Positions 1 to 8,806 of a stretch of DNA of 64,000 bases are shown piece after piece; position 1 is the stretch's first letter, and every line of letters starts with the position of its first letter. Source of the stretch: BOG-908 sp964250925. Its GTDB lineage: Bacteria > Pseudomonadota > Alphaproteobacteria > Acetobacterales > Acetobacteraceae. The notes under the pieces were generated by a model. That model ran no database searches. It was not told the origin of the DNA and saw only the letters and a program-made list of their open reading frames with translations. A program made the position numbers and the translations under genes. The stretch spans positions 1 to 64,000 of the forward strand of contig CAXUHU010000002.1 in NCBI GenBank assembly GCA_964250925.1, in the 5' to 3' direction.

Positions 1-45
1 CGGGGGCGGCGGGGGACATGGCGGGCGCTGACGTTTTCGGTCCAG

Positions 46-654
46 CTAACTAGGCTGCGAGCTGGCGCAAATGACGTCTTGTTCGGTCACGATAAGCGGT
101 AGCCGGTAGTCGAGCACGGTTGCCGGCACGCGCTCAACCTCCTGCGCGGCATAGCCGAACCCGACCGCTTGAGCGTTTGGCAGGGCTGCCAGGGTGCGGT
201 CGTAATAGCCGCCGCCGTAACCCAGCCTCGCCCCACTCCGGTCGAAGGCGAGCAGGGGGACAAAAAGCACATCGGGCACGGCGGCGTCGCCTGTCGGGCG
301 AAAGGTGCCGAACCGCTCGCGCACCATCGGGCAGCCCGGCGACCACGTTCGGAATGTGAGCGGCCGGCCCAACGGCGGTGTCTCGGGCAACACGACCCGG
401 TGGCCGATGCCGGCAAGCGCGTGGAGCAAGGGGCGCAAATCCATCTCACCCGGCAGCGGCCAGACGCCGGCGACGACGCTGCCGGGTGCGAGCGGCACGC
501 GGCATAGGACCAAGTCTGCAAGCTGCTCGCCTGCGGCGGGGTCGAACGCAGTGCGCAAGCGCAACGCCCGCTCGCGCAACGCGGCTTTCTGCTCGGCGAT
601 CGTCGTGGGCGGGTTCGTCACGGGGGCGCGATCGTCATGGCGTACGATCGCCAT
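46..654 (-). CDS. fau: 5-formyltetrahydrofolate cyclo-ligase
   Basis: 202 aa. It belongs to the YgfA/FAU1 family, which uses ATP to convert 5-formyl-THF to 5,10-methenyl-THF in cytosolic folate salvage. Visible features are the N-terminal basic helix (AEQKAALRERALRLR), the central VVLPETPP strand, and the signature GYGGGYYDRTLA near the C-terminus, which forms the phosphate/substrate site. I chose the ATG at 654; an upstream in-frame TTG at 687 would lie inside the 6S RNA gene. The zapA / 6S RNA / fau order is the classical proteobacterial arrangement, which supports both the call and the RNA. Folate enzyme assignment is confident; the exact start is less so because no clear Shine-Dalgarno precedes it. 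Confidence 0.93.
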   Translation of the reverse strand: MAIVRHDDRAPVTNPPTTIAEQKAALRERALRLRTAFDPAAGEQLADLVLCRVPLAPGSVVAGVWPLPGEMDLRPLLHALAGIGHRVVLPETPPLGRPLTFRTWSPGCPMVRERFGTFRPTGDAAVPDVLFVPLLAFDRSGARLGYGGGYYDRTLAALPNAQAVGFGYAAQEVERVPATVLDYRLPLIVTEQDVICASSQPS

Positions 655-676
655 TATTGATCTTGATGTGGTGTAC

Positions 677-826
677 GGAGCCGCCAAAGCCGTTGACGTC
701 TCACCCCCCAGAGCCTGCGTGTGCAGGTGGGAACCAGATATCGCGACCAGGATCGCGACAGCGCCAGCCCCCGAGGGGTTGCTTATCGGCCCCGGGGATG
801 AATTGCCTGACGCACCCAGCAGCTCC
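677..826 (-). ncRNA. ssrS: 6S RNA
   Basis: About 150 nt between zapA and fau, the conserved genomic position of 6S RNA, which binds sigma70-RNA polymerase holoenzyme as an open-promoter mimic. On the minus strand the ends GGAGCUGC (about 826-819) and GCGGCUCC (about 684-677) pair over all 8 positions (one G-U), giving the expected closing stem. Inside are GGGGGCUGGCGC and UUCCCACCUGCAC and, near the 3' end, GGGGUGAGACGUCAACGG, which resemble alphaproteobacterial 6S RNAs as I remember them. The 3' end lies about 22 bp upstream of the fau ATG, so it may be processed from a zapA-ssrS-fau transcript. Ends are inferred from the stem, not mapped. Confidence 0.82.
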
Positions 827-837
827 GCCCATCGTAT

Positions 838-1164
838 CTAGGTCTGCTCGAGCCCCTGCGCAATCTCTTCCGCCCGGTCGGCCAGGCGGGCCAGGCGTCG
901 GCGGGCATCCGCCTCGGCCTGCGGCAGGCGGGCCAGCTCGTGCTGCAGGTTGGACAGCGTCGAGCGTGTGTCGTGCAACTCGTCGGCCATCAGCAAGGCG
1001 GCTAGCACCAGCAGCCGGCTCTCCCCGCTCTGGCCGCCCAGCGCCTTTATGCTGTCGATGCGGCTTTCGACCTCGGAAGCCATCTGCATCAGGTGGCCCT
1101 CCTGCCCGTCGTCGCAGCCTACGGTATAGGCATAGCCGTTGATCTTGATGGTAAGCTGGGCCAC
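838..1164 (-). CDS. zapA: cell division protein ZapA
   Basis: 108 aa. ZapA binds and bundles FtsZ at the division ring. The N-terminal beta domain (AQLTIKINGYAYTVGCDDGQ) with the 'GHLMQMASEVESRI' helix, followed by a long C-terminal coiled coil (about residues 60-105), is the ZapA layout. The start is GTG at 1164, preceded at good spacing by AAGGA. The neighbours are 6S RNA and fau downstream and a small coiled-coil gene 47 bp upstream, the usual alphaproteobacterial zapA locus. Confidence 0.93.
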   Translation of the reverse strand: MAQLTIKINGYAYTVGCDDGQEGHLMQMASEVESRIDSIKALGGQSGESRLLVLAALLMADELHDTRSTLSNLQHELARLPQAEADARRRLARLADRAEEIAQGLEQT

Positions 1165-1211
1165 GGCGGTCCTTCTTCGTTTGTGCGGCGCCCGGTGCGC
1201 GGCGTGGATGG

Positions 1212-1409
1212 TCAGTCTGCGGAGCGGAGGCCGAGCACGGAACGCAGGTCGGCGATCAGCGCGTCCAGCCGGCGCGCCAAATCGGCCGTGTCGGCGGCGG
1301 ACGCCGTTGTCTGGCCGGTCGCGGCAGTTGGCCGGCTGCGGGCGATCCGTTCGAGTGCGGCTTCCAAACGCCCGGCCTCATCGGCCCTGGTCTTGCCGGC
1401 CTCATCCAT
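1212..1409 (-). CDS. small coiled-coil protein, DUF4164-like
   Basis: 65 aa starting at ATG 1409. Two helical stretches (EAGRLEAALERIARS and TADLARRLDALIADLRSVL) are separated by an Ala/Thr-rich linker; the second has a leucine heptad pattern. Small DUF4164-type coiled-coil proteins commonly sit directly upstream of zapA in alphaproteobacteria, and this gene is in that place and orientation. The family assignment rests on position and composition, so it is tentative. No catalytic motif or membrane segment is visible. An in-frame upstream extension to 1541 is possible but its composition does not look coding. Confidence 0.6.
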   Translation of the reverse strand: MDEAGKTRADEAGRLEAALERIARSRPTAATGQTTASAADTADLARRLDALIADLRSVLGLRSAD

Positions 1410-1500
1410 CGACGATCCCTGAGATCCGCACAGCGCCAGGAAGGCTGCCTGGCTTCCAACAGGCTTGCAGACAAAGCGTGCAACGGCTTGAACGTCAAGC

Positions 1501-1893
1501 ATGAAGCTGGCACCGGCCGTCATCGTGCACGGGCTCGGCATGGCCCAACTGGCGCTGCGGACGGCGCAGACCTGCCTGTGCCCAACGATCCTGCTGTCTG
1601 GTCCTGGGGCGGGGGCCTATGCTGGGGTTGGATGGTGGCGCGCGATGATGCAGCAAGCGGGCGCCGATGCCCACATCCTCGACTGCGGGGAGGCGCCAGG
1701 CCGCGCGCTGGAGGCGCTGCGCGCGGGACAGATGCTGATCGTGTTGCGGGCCGACCCGCGTATCTGGGCCGACATTGCCGAACGCGCGGCTGCCTGCGGC
1801 GGCACTCTCTTCGCCCAGGCCCCGCCGGCGCTCGATCTGGCGAAACCGAATGCTGCAAGGCGACTGGCCGCCTGGCTGCAAGCGCCTCGATAG
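1501..1893 (+). CDS. conserved hypothetical protein
   Basis: 130 aa. It has an alternating hydrophobic strand / Ala-rich helix pattern (MLIVLRADPRIW, ADAHILDCGEAPGRALEAL) suggestive of a small alpha/beta Rossmann-like fold, and the segment ILLSGPGAGAYAGVGWWRAM looks like a glycine-rich turn followed by a helix. I do not recognise a named family. It is divergent from the zapA operon (91 bp apart) and ends 49 bp before the ABC-F gene, with which it may be co-transcribed. Codon use (strong third-position GC) matches the neighbours, supporting real coding. Confidence 0.6.
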   Translation: MKLAPAVIVHGLGMAQLALRTAQTCLCPTILLSGPGAGAYAGVGWWRAMMQQAGADAHILDCGEAPGRALEALRAGQMLIVLRADPRIWADIAERAAACGGTLFAQAPPALDLAKPNAARRLAAWLQAPR

Positions 1894-1942
1894 TGCTGCG
1901 GCCGGCCTTGCCATCGGCCCCCTTTCTTCCGAGAACCCGCGC

Positions 1943-3748
1943 ATGGCGCCGCCTCTACTCTCCCTGCAGGACACCCACCTCACGCTGGGCGGCGGCGGCC
2001 CGTTGCTGGACGGGGCCGAGCTCTCGGTTGCGGCCGGCGAGCGTATCTGCCTGGTAGGGCGAAATGGCTCGGGGAAATCGACCTTGCTGAAGGTGGCGGC
2101 CGGGTTGCTGGCCGCCGACGGCACGCGCTTCCTGCAACCCGGCGCCACCATACGTTACATGCACCAGGAGCCCGATTTTGGCGACGCGGCCACCGTGCTC
2201 GCCTACGTGGAGGCGGGCTTGGGACCCGGCGACGACCCGTATCGCGGCCGCGCGCTGCTGGAGCAGGTGGGCCTGACCGGCGACGAAGCGCCTGTCCGCC
2301 TGTCCGGCGGCGAGGCGCGGCGCGCGGCGCTGGTGCGCGCTCTGGCGCCCAGCCCCGACCTGCTGCTGCTCGACGAGCCGACCAATCATCTGGACCTGCC
2401 GGCTATCGAATGGCTGGAAGCCGAGCTCGCCTCGCTGCGGGCCGGCATCGTGCTGATCAGCCACGACCGGCGGCTGCTGGAAAGCGTGTCGCGCAGCATC
2501 GTCTGGCTGGACCGCGGGCGCACGAAGCGCGTGGACCGCGGCTTCACCCATTTCGAGGAATGGCGCGACGAGGTGCTGGAGCAGGAGGAGCGCGACCAGC
2601 ACAAGCTGGGCCGCGAGATCAAGCGCGAGGAGGACTGGATGCGCTACGGCGTCACCGCCCGGCGCAAGCGCAACGTGCGCCGCGTGGCCGAACTGGCCGG
2701 GCTGCGGGCGCAAAAGCGCGAGCATGTGGGCCCCGCCGGCGGCGTGCGCATGGCGGCAAGCGAGGCCGACGGCTCGGGCAAGCTGGTCTCGGTGGCCGAA
2801 GACGTGTGGAAATCCTACGGCGAGCAGACCGTGGTGCGCGATTTTTCGGCCCGCATCATACGCGGCGACCGAGTGGGCATCGTGGGGCCGAACGGGGCCG
2901 GAAAATCCACCCTGCTGAAGCTGGCGACCGGCGTGCTCCAGCCCGATCGAGGCCAGATCAAGCTGGGCACCAACCTGGCCGCCGTCACTCTGGACCAGAC
3001 GCGCGAGAGCCTGAACCCGCAGGCCACGTTGTCCGAGACGCTGACCGGCGGGTCGGGCGACCAGGTGCTGGTCAACGGTGCCAAACGCCATGTGATCGGC
3101 TACATGAAGGATTTCCTGTTCCGCCCCGAACAGGCGCGCACCGCGGTCGGCGTACTGTCTGGCGGGGAGCGTGGTCGGCTGATGCTGGCGGTGGCTTTGG
3201 CGCGGCCCAGCAACCTGATGATCCTGGACGAGCCCACCAACGACCTCGACCTTGAAACGCTGGACCTGCTGCAGGAGATGCTGGCCGACTACCAGGGCAC
3301 CGTGCTGCTGGTCAGTCACGACCGTGATTTCCTCGACCGCGTGGTGACCTCAACGCTGGCGGCCGAGGGCGACGGGCGCTGGGTGGAGTATGCCGGTGGC
3401 TACTCGGACATGCTGGCGCAACGCGGCACTCCGTCGCTCGCGCCGCGCAATGAGGCGAAGCGGCGCCAGGCGGGTGCCGCGAATGATGCGAAACCTGCGC
3501 CGGCGAAAAGGCTGTCGTTCAAAGAGCGGCACGAGCTGGAAAAGGTGCTGCCGGAATCGATTGCCAAGCTGCAGGCCGATATCGCCCGCCATCAGCGCAT
3601 GTTACAGGACCCAAATCTATTCACCCGCGACCCGAAAAAATTCAACGCGACGAGCGGGGCGCTGGCACAGGCGGAAGCCGACCTGGCGAAAGGCGAGGAG
3701 CGTTGGTTGCAGCTGGAAATGAAGAGGGAGGGCGACAGCGCAGCATAA
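1943..3748 (+). CDS. ABC-F family ATPase (Uup/EttA type)
   Basis: 601 aa with two ABC ATPase domains and no membrane segments, which defines the ABC-F class of ribosome-associated ATPases. Domain 1: Walker A GRNGSGKST (about residues 38-46), signature LSGGEARRAALVRAL, Walker B LLLLDEPTNHLD. Domain 2: Walker A GPNGAGKST (about 317-325), signature LSGGERGRLMLAVAL, Walker B LMILDEPTNDLD. A charged linker (EEWRDEVLEQEERDQHKLGR onward) joins them, and a C-terminal Lys/Glu-rich coiled coil (about 520-600) is Uup-like. ATG 1943 is chosen because the longer reading frame upstream overlaps the preceding gene and has shadow-like composition. Uup itself binds DNA and ribosomes; which subfamily this is cannot be settled by eye. 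Confidence 0.9.
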   Translation: MAPPLLSLQDTHLTLGGGGPLLDGAELSVAAGERICLVGRNGSGKSTLLKVAAGLLAADGTRFLQPGATIRYMHQEPDFGDAATVLAYVEAGLGPGDDPYRGRALLEQVGLTGDEAPVRLSGGEARRAALVRALAPSPDLLLLDEPTNHLDLPAIEWLEAELASLRAGIVLISHDRRLLESVSRSIVWLDRGRTKRVDRGFTHFEEWRDEVLEQEERDQHKLGREIKREEDWMRYGVTARRKRNVRRVAELAGLRAQKREHVGPAGGVRMAASEADGSGKLVSVAEDVWKSYGEQTVVRDFSARIIRGDRVGIVGPNGAGKSTLLKLATGVLQPDRGQIKLGTNLAAVTLDQTRESLNPQATLSETLTGGSGDQVLVNGAKRHVIGYMKDFLFRPEQARTAVGVLSGGERGRLMLAVALARPSNLMILDEPTNDLDLETLDLLQEMLADYQGTVLLVSHDRDFLDRVVTSTLAAEGDGRWVEYAGGYSDMLAQRGTPSLAPRNEAKRRQAGAANDAKPAPAKRLSFKERHELEKVLPESIAKLQADIARHQRMLQDPNLFTRDPKKFNATSGALAQAEADLAKGEERWLQLEMKREGDSAA

Positions 3749-4089
3749 AGAGCTGCCGGGCTGACTGCTCTCGCCTAGACGTCGGCGTATCGTTTTCAGC
3801 CAAAGATGATCCGCTATCGGTCAGCCGGATCGCGCGACACATCGTCACCTTGTGGAAGGGAGCAGACCGCATGCCATGGCGTGTCGGCAGATGCCGACTT
3901 ACCGCACGCGTCACCAGCGCTTCCAGACAGCGGCTTCAACCAGCTGACCGCACATCTTCGAGCCTTGCCCGCCGGCCGGCATCATACGCTCGCCGAGTTC
4001 TCTGCGACAGCCGTGACGAAAGGTGATTTCATCGTCGTTCCCCGTGCATGGAATGCAGACGGGTATGCACCAACAAAAAGGACAGGATC
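3749..4089 (+). other. intergenic region without a convincing gene
   Basis: 341 bp between the ABC-F gene and the oxidoreductase. A 95-codon open frame (3806-4093) exists but has no family resemblance, poor codon pattern, and overlaps the next gene's start. A short hairpin GTCGGC-AGAT-GCCGAC lies at 3883-3898 without a T-run. The last about 20 bp carry the ribosome binding region (AGGACAGGATC) of the next gene. I see nothing else. Confidence 0.5.
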
Positions 4090-5094
4090 ATGAACGCGTC
4101 TGTTAACCGCCAATGGACTTTGACATCGCGGCCGCAAGGCCTGCCCAAGCGCAGCGATTTCACCTTCGCCGAACTGGCCGCGCCGCAGCCCCAGGACGGC
4201 CAGATCGTGGTGCGCACGCATTACATCTCGCTCGATCCGGCCATGCGCGGCTGGATGAACGATGCGCGCAGCTACATCCCGCCGATCAAGCTGGGTGAGG
4301 TGATGCGCGCCGGCGCCGTGGGCGAGGTGGTGGCCTCCAAGCACCCAGGTTTTCGCGAGGGCGAGGCGGTGGTCGGCATGTTCGGCATGCAGGATTATGC
4401 GGCCTCCGACGGCAGCGGCGTGCAGAAGGTGGATGCCAAGATGGCGCCGCTGCCCGTGTTCCTCAGCGCGCTGGGCATGCCCGGCATGACCGCCTATTTC
4501 GGCCTGCTGGACGTGGGCGCGCCGCAAGCTGGGCAGACGGTTGTGGTCTCTGCGGCGTCCGGCGCCGTCGGCGCGCTGGTGGGGCAGATCGCGCGGATCA
4601 AAGGATGCCGCGTGGTGGGCCTGGCGGGCGGCGCGGAAAAATGCGCCTACGTACGCGACACACTCGGCTTCGATGCGGTCGTCGACTACAAGAACGAAGA
4701 CGTGGGCGGCGGTTTGTCGAAGCACTGTCCGAAGGGCATCGACGTGTATTTCGACAACGTCGGGGGCACCATACTGGACGAAGCGATGGCGCGCCTGGCA
4801 CGCCACGCACGCGTGGTAATCTGCGGCGCCATTTCCCAGTACAACAGCAACGCGGTGGCCGGCCCAAAGAATTACCTGATGCTGCTCGTGCAGCATGCCC
4901 GCATGGAAGGGTTCGTCGTATTCGATTACGCGGCCCGCTACGCCGAGGGAATGGCGGCGATGGGCGGGTGGCTGCACGATGGATCGCTGAAATCCAAGGA
5001 GGACATCGTGGACGGGCTGGAGACGTTCCCGGAAACGCTGCTGAAGCTGTTCAGCGGCGAAAATTTCGGCAAGCTCGCCATCAAGTCTGTTTGA
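4090..5094 (+). CDS. NADP-dependent medium-chain oxidoreductase (CurA/leukotriene B4 dehydrogenase-like)
   Basis: 334 aa. It is a zinc-independent medium-chain dehydrogenase/reductase that reduces alpha,beta-unsaturated carbonyls with NADPH. The opening NRQWTLTSRPQGLPKRSDF and 'YISLDPAMRGWMND' are typical of the CurA/YncB branch. The nucleotide-binding loop AASGAVGALVGQIAR (about residues 155-169) matches AxxGxVG, and GIDVYFDNVGGTILDEAM is the conserved substrate-domain motif. No zinc-binding cysteine cluster is present. ATG 4090 follows an AGGA sequence closely; upstream frame to 4048 lacks similarity. Stands alone, followed 67 bp later by aqpZ. Confidence 0.88.
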   Translation: MNASVNRQWTLTSRPQGLPKRSDFTFAELAAPQPQDGQIVVRTHYISLDPAMRGWMNDARSYIPPIKLGEVMRAGAVGEVVASKHPGFREGEAVVGMFGMQDYAASDGSGVQKVDAKMAPLPVFLSALGMPGMTAYFGLLDVGAPQAGQTVVVSAASGAVGALVGQIARIKGCRVVGLAGGAEKCAYVRDTLGFDAVVDYKNEDVGGGLSKHCPKGIDVYFDNVGGTILDEAMARLARHARVVICGAISQYNSNAVAGPKNYLMLLVQHARMEGFVVFDYAARYAEGMAAMGGWLHDGSLKSKEDIVDGLETFPETLLKLFSGENFGKLAIKSV

Positions 5095-5161
5095 CCCGTC
5101 ATCGTTTCTTGCTGCCCTTCGTTGGCCGTGCCAAACGCACAATAATGAATGGAGAGGCCCC

Positions 5162-5914
5162 ATGCCGATCAGCATGCCGAAACGACTGACGGCGGAGTTC
5201 CTTGGGACGTTCTGGCTGGTATTCGGCGGTTGCGGCAGCGCCGTGCTGGCCGCAGCGTTCCCGGCGCTGGGCATCGGGTTCGTGGGCGTGTCGCTCGCCT
5301 TCGGACTGACTGTTTTGACCATGGCCTACGGCGTGGGCTATTTGTCCGGTGCACATTTCAATCCGGCCATCACCATCGGCTTGGCCGCGGCCGGGCGGTT
5401 TCCGGCGCGTGACGTGGCGTTCTACGTCGTGACACAGGTGATCGCCGCGATAGCCGCGGCTACGGTGCTGTATGTGATCGCCTCGGGCAAGCCTGGCTTT
5501 GCGCTGGGCGGGTTCGCGTCCAACGGCTACGGCGACCTCAGCCCCGGCAAGTTCGGGCTGCTGTCCTGCCTGGTGTGCGAAATGGTGTGCACGTTCTTCT
5601 TCCTGATGGTGATCTTCGGCGTGAAGTCCTCGCGCGTGCCGGACGGTTTCGGCCCGATCCCGATCGGTTTGGCACTCACGCTGATCCATCTGATCTCGAT
5701 CCCGGTCACCAACACCTCGGTCAACCCGGCTCGCAGCACCGGGCAGGCAGTATTCGCCGGCGGCGGCTACCTGACCCAATTATGGCTGTTCTGGCTGGCG
5801 CCGATTTTGGGTGCAGTCCTGGCCGCCCTGGTCACCCGGGTGCTGCACCGCCCGGAAGACCCGCCGGCAGTCATGCCTGAAAAGCTGTTCGATGCCGGGA
5901 TGCCGGTCACTTGA
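5162..5914 (+). CDS. aqpZ: aquaporin Z
   Basis: 250 aa inner-membrane water channel with six hydrophobic segments and two half-helices carrying the paired NPA motifs: GAHFNPAITIGL (about residues 62-73) and NTSVNPARSTG (about 183-193). The aromatic/Arg selectivity positions look AqpZ-like, with the His in LIHLISIPVT and the Arg of NPARS, so a water-selective pore is expected and not a glycerol facilitator. GAGAGGC precedes the ATG. The gene converges with the histidine kinase gene (16 bp between stops). Confidence 0.94.
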   Translation: MPISMPKRLTAEFLGTFWLVFGGCGSAVLAAAFPALGIGFVGVSLAFGLTVLTMAYGVGYLSGAHFNPAITIGLAAAGRFPARDVAFYVVTQVIAAIAAATVLYVIASGKPGFALGGFASNGYGDLSPGKFGLLSCLVCEMVCTFFFLMVIFGVKSSRVPDGFGPIPIGLALTLIHLISIPVTNTSVNPARSTGQAVFAGGGYLTQLWLFWLAPILGAVLAALVTRVLHRPEDPPAVMPEKLFDAGMPVT

Positions 5915-5930
5915 TGGATCGTAGCGATTG

Positions 5931-7283
5931 CTAAGCCGGCAGAGTTACCGCCGCACGCGCGCCGCCGCCCGGGCGGTTGCCCAGCACCACATCGCCCCCA
6001 TGCGCGCGCAGAATGTTGCGGGCAATCGGCAGGCCCAGTCCCGTGCCGCCCGTCTCGCGGTTGCGGCTGTCCTCCACGCGGTAGAACGGCTCGAAAATGC
6101 GCTCCAGCTCGTCGGGCGGCAGGCCGGGGCCGTCATCCTCGATCGTGACGGTGGCCAAGCCCGGGCCGGGAACGAGCGCAACGCGCGCCGCGCCGCCATA
6201 CTTCACCGCGTTGCCGACCAAGTTCGCAAAACTTCGCTTCAGCGCCAGGATGCGGCCGGTCACCGTCAGGTGGGCCGGGCCGGTGAGCGACAGATGATAG
6301 GCGGCCTCGGGCCGGGCATCGGCCGCGTCGTCCAGCACGGTGCGCAGCAGGGCCACTAGGTCGAACGCCACGGCCGGTTCGGTATCGGCGGTGTCGCGGC
6401 CGAACACCAGGGTGGCGGCGACCATGGTGTCCAGCTCGTCGAGGTCGGCGATGAATTTCTGGCGCTGCTCGTCGTCCTCGATGAATTCGGCGCGCAGCTT
6501 CAGGCGGGTGATCGGCGTGCGCAGATCGTGGCCGATCGCGGTCAGCAGGAAGGTGCGGTCCTGCACGAAGCGGCGGATGCGGCCGGCCATCGTGTTGAAC
6601 GCTATGGCCGCACGGACCACCTCTTCTGGGCCACGCTCGGGCAGCGGCGGGGCGTTAACGTCGCGGCCCAGCCGTTCCGCCGCCTCGGCCAGCAACCCCA
6701 CCGGCCCGGTCAGCCGGCGCACTGCCCAGAACGAGAGTGCCGCTGCCGCCGCCGTCATCAACACGAAGGCGAGCAGGAAGGTGGGCGAGTGCCACGGCCG
6801 CGGGCGCGGCTGTACGGCGTGCAGGATCAGCCACGCTCCTTCGGGGAACTTCATCGCGATGGTGATGCTGGGCGACCAGGGCGCCCCGCGGATCACCACG
6901 TCGCGCGGCCGGTTGACCGGGCGCACCGGCACCAGGCCCATGTTCACCCGTATCTGCCCGTTATAGGGTGGCGGGGTCGCCTCGGGTGCGACCGGCGGTC
7001 CGTCGGCCAGCGTTGCGGTCATCGCCGGGCCCAGATCCATCTCCCGCAGCGCCGCAACCCGCTCCTCCGGTGCTGTGGCCACCAGCGACTTGTAGATGCT
7101 CATAGAGCGTATGCCGAGGTCGCGCAGCTCGGCGAAGCGCTGCAGCTCGATGCGGTCGAAGGCGTGTATGGTCAGCCCGGCCGCCTGCACCACCACCAGG
7201 CCCAGCAGCAGCGTCAGCAGCGTGCGGTTGGCCAGGCTGCGAGGAAAAACCCACCCGTCCAGCGCGCGCTTAGCTGCGTTCAA
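5931..7283 (-). CDS. sensor histidine kinase, EnvZ-like
   Basis: 450 aa. There are two transmembrane helices (about 20-40 and 168-190) bracketing a periplasmic domain of about 125 residues, then HAMP (RRLTGPVGLLAEAAERLG), a HisKA H-box with phospho-acceptor H252 in TAIGHDLRTPITRLKL, and an HATPase_c domain with N box (FANLVGNAVKYG), G1 (EDDGPGLP) and G2 (GGTGLGLPIARNIL). The start is TTG at 7283, inside the end of the regulator gene (14-bp overlap), indicating translational coupling. Two-component partner of the adjacent OmpR-type regulator. The signal sensed is unknown; EnvZ/OmpR kinases usually respond to envelope or osmotic cues. Confidence 0.9.
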   Translation of the reverse strand: MNAAKRALDGWVFPRSLANRTLLTLLLGLVVVQAAGLTIHAFDRIELQRFAELRDLGIRSMSIYKSLVATAPEERVAALREMDLGPAMTATLADGPPVAPEATPPPYNGQIRVNMGLVPVRPVNRPRDVVIRGAPWSPSITIAMKFPEGAWLILHAVQPRPRPWHSPTFLLAFVLMTAAAAALSFWAVRRLTGPVGLLAEAAERLGRDVNAPPLPERGPEEVVRAAIAFNTMAGRIRRFVQDRTFLLTAIGHDLRTPITRLKLRAEFIEDDEQRQKFIADLDELDTMVAATLVFGRDTADTEPAVAFDLVALLRTVLDDAADARPEAAYHLSLTGPAHLTVTGRILALKRSFANLVGNAVKYGGAARVALVPGPGLATVTIEDDGPGLPPDELERIFEPFYRVEDSRNRETGGTGLGLPIARNILRAHGGDVVLGNRPGGGARAAVTLPA

Positions 7284-7989
7284 TGTCGGCGGCTAACACG
7301 TAACCGCCGCCGCGGACGGTTTTTATTAGCTGCGCGTGCCGGCCGTCATCTTCCAGCTTGCGGCGCAGGCGGCTGATTGCAACGTCGATGGCGCGGTCGA
7401 ACGGGCCGGCCTGGCGGCCGCGCAGCAGGTCGAGCAGCATGTCGCGGGTCAGCACGCGGTTGGCGCGTTCCACCAGCGCCACCAGCAGGTCGTACTCCCC
7501 GCCGGTCAGCGCCACCTCCACGCCGTCCGGGTTCAACAGACGGCGGCGCGCGGGTTCCAAGGTCCAGCCGCTGAAGCGGACGGCGCGGGCGGCGGGTTCA
7601 ACCAGCTTCTCGGCGCGCTCGGAGGTACGGCGCAGCACGGCGCGTATGCGCGCCAGCAGCTCGCGCGGGTTGAACGGCTTGGGCACGTAGTCGTCGGCCC
7701 CGAGTTCCAAGCCGATGATCCGGTCCGTCTCCTCCCCCATCGCGGTCAGCATCACGATTGGAACGTCAGATTGCGTTCGCAGCCACCGCGCGACGTCGAG
7801 CCCGCTTTCGCCGGGCAACATCAGATCCAGTACCACGAGTTGGTAGTGCCCCAGGGGCCAATGGCGGCGTGCCTCGCGTCCGTCGCGCACGGCGGTCACG
7901 CGGAAGCGGTTGCGCTCCAGAAAGCGCGCCAGCAGCTCCCGTATCTCCCGGTCGTCGTCGACGACCAGGATGTGCGGCATGGTCTCCAT
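7270..7989 (-). CDS. OmpR-family response regulator
   Basis: 239 aa cytosolic DNA-binding regulator. The receiver domain has the acidic pair VVDDD (about 9-13), phospho-acceptor D55 in VLDLMLPGESG, T/S in MLTA and the conserved K in VPKPFNP. The C-terminal winged helix ends with the recognition segment AIDVAISRLRRKLEDD and the wing LIKTVRGGGYVLAADI. ATG at 7989. First gene of a two-gene operon with the kinase. An OmpR-like rather than PhoB-like assignment is suggested by GEETDRIIGLELGADDYVPKPFNPREL-type spacing, cited here only as a pattern. Confidence 0.92.
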   Translation of the reverse strand: METMPHILVVDDDREIRELLARFLERNRFRVTAVRDGREARRHWPLGHYQLVVLDLMLPGESGLDVARWLRTQSDVPIVMLTAMGEETDRIIGLELGADDYVPKPFNPRELLARIRAVLRRTSERAEKLVEPAARAVRFSGWTLEPARRRLLNPDGVEVALTGGEYDLLVALVERANRVLTRDMLLDLLRGRQAGPFDRAIDVAISRLRRKLEDDGRHAQLIKTVRGGGYVLAADIERS

Positions 7990-8089
7990 GGCTGACTGTC
8001 ATACGCGTTTTGCGCTGGTCAGCTACCCCACCGTTGCACTCCGTTTCAGTTGTGCGCCATCAGCATGCATACCTGGAGAGAACGTTGCT

Positions 8090-8740
8090 ATGGCCGATCC
8101 GCCGGTGCCGCCCGAAGCACGCCATGGCCTCGATCGGCTGGCGCGGATCGACCCGGGGCTGGCACGGGTTGAGGCGGAAGCGGGGCCGCTGCCTTGGCGG
8201 GTGCGTGAAGCAGGATTTACCGGGTTGTTGAACGCGATCGTGGGCCAGCAGATCAGCAACCAAGCGGCAGCCGCCATCTGGCGACGCTGCTGCGCCCTGC
8301 CCGACAGCTGCACACCGGCCGGGTTTCTAGCATTGGAAGAGGACGCGTTGCGGGGGGCCGGCCTGTCGCGGCCCAAAATCGGTCATGGGCGGGCGGTGGC
8401 GCAAGCCTTTCTCTCCGGCCAGTTGGCCACCGAAACGCTCGCCGGCATGGGCGACGAGGAGGCGGTGCGCACGCTATCGGCCGTGCGCGGCCTGGGCGTG
8501 TGGTCGGCGGAGATCTACCTGCTGTTCGCGTTGCAACGACCGGATGTATTTCCGGCCGGCGACCTGGCGTTGCAGGCCGCCACGGCAGACCTGCACGGCT
8601 TGCCGGCACGGCCCACCCCCGCCGTGCTGCGCGGCGTGGCCCAGGCTTGGCAGCCGCACCGCGCGCTGGCGGCCCGGCTGCTCTGGCACTGGTGGCGGCA
8701 TGTGACAGGGCGGCCCAGCATGGACGACCCGCCGGCATAG
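8090..8740 (+). CDS. alkA: DNA-3-methyladenine glycosylase II
   Basis: 216 aa base-excision repair enzyme of the HhH-GPD superfamily that removes alkylated bases. The helix-hairpin-helix is at about residues 125-145 (AVRGLGVWSAEIYLLFAL), followed by the Gly/Pro-rich loop with catalytic Asp in VFPAGDLALQAA. No C-terminal iron-sulfur Cys cluster is present, as expected for AlkA and unlike MutY/Nth. It lacks the N-terminal AlkA_N and Ada domains, so it is the short bacterial AlkA/MAG form. ATG 8090 is chosen; the longer upstream frame overlaps the divergent response-regulator gene. Confidence 0.9.
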   Translation: MADPPVPPEARHGLDRLARIDPGLARVEAEAGPLPWRVREAGFTGLLNAIVGQQISNQAAAAIWRRCCALPDSCTPAGFLALEEDALRGAGLSRPKIGHGRAVAQAFLSGQLATETLAGMGDEEAVRTLSAVRGLGVWSAEIYLLFALQRPDVFPAGDLALQAATADLHGLPARPTPAVLRGVAQAWQPHRALAARLLWHWWRHVTGRPSMDDPPA

Positions 8741-8806
8741 TCTGCGTCGTGGAACGATGAACGCGGCAAACGCGTTTGCACACCACCCACGAAAAGGAAC
8801 GACCCC

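Noticed and set aside
1..45. Start of a further minus-strand gene downstream of fau (an ATG complement at 17-19)
   Set aside because: Only six codons fall inside the window and they give no recognisable N-terminus.
3806..4093. 95-codon + strand frame in the gap before the oxidoreductase
   Set aside because: No recognisable domain, atypical codon pattern, and it overlaps the real ATG of the next gene.
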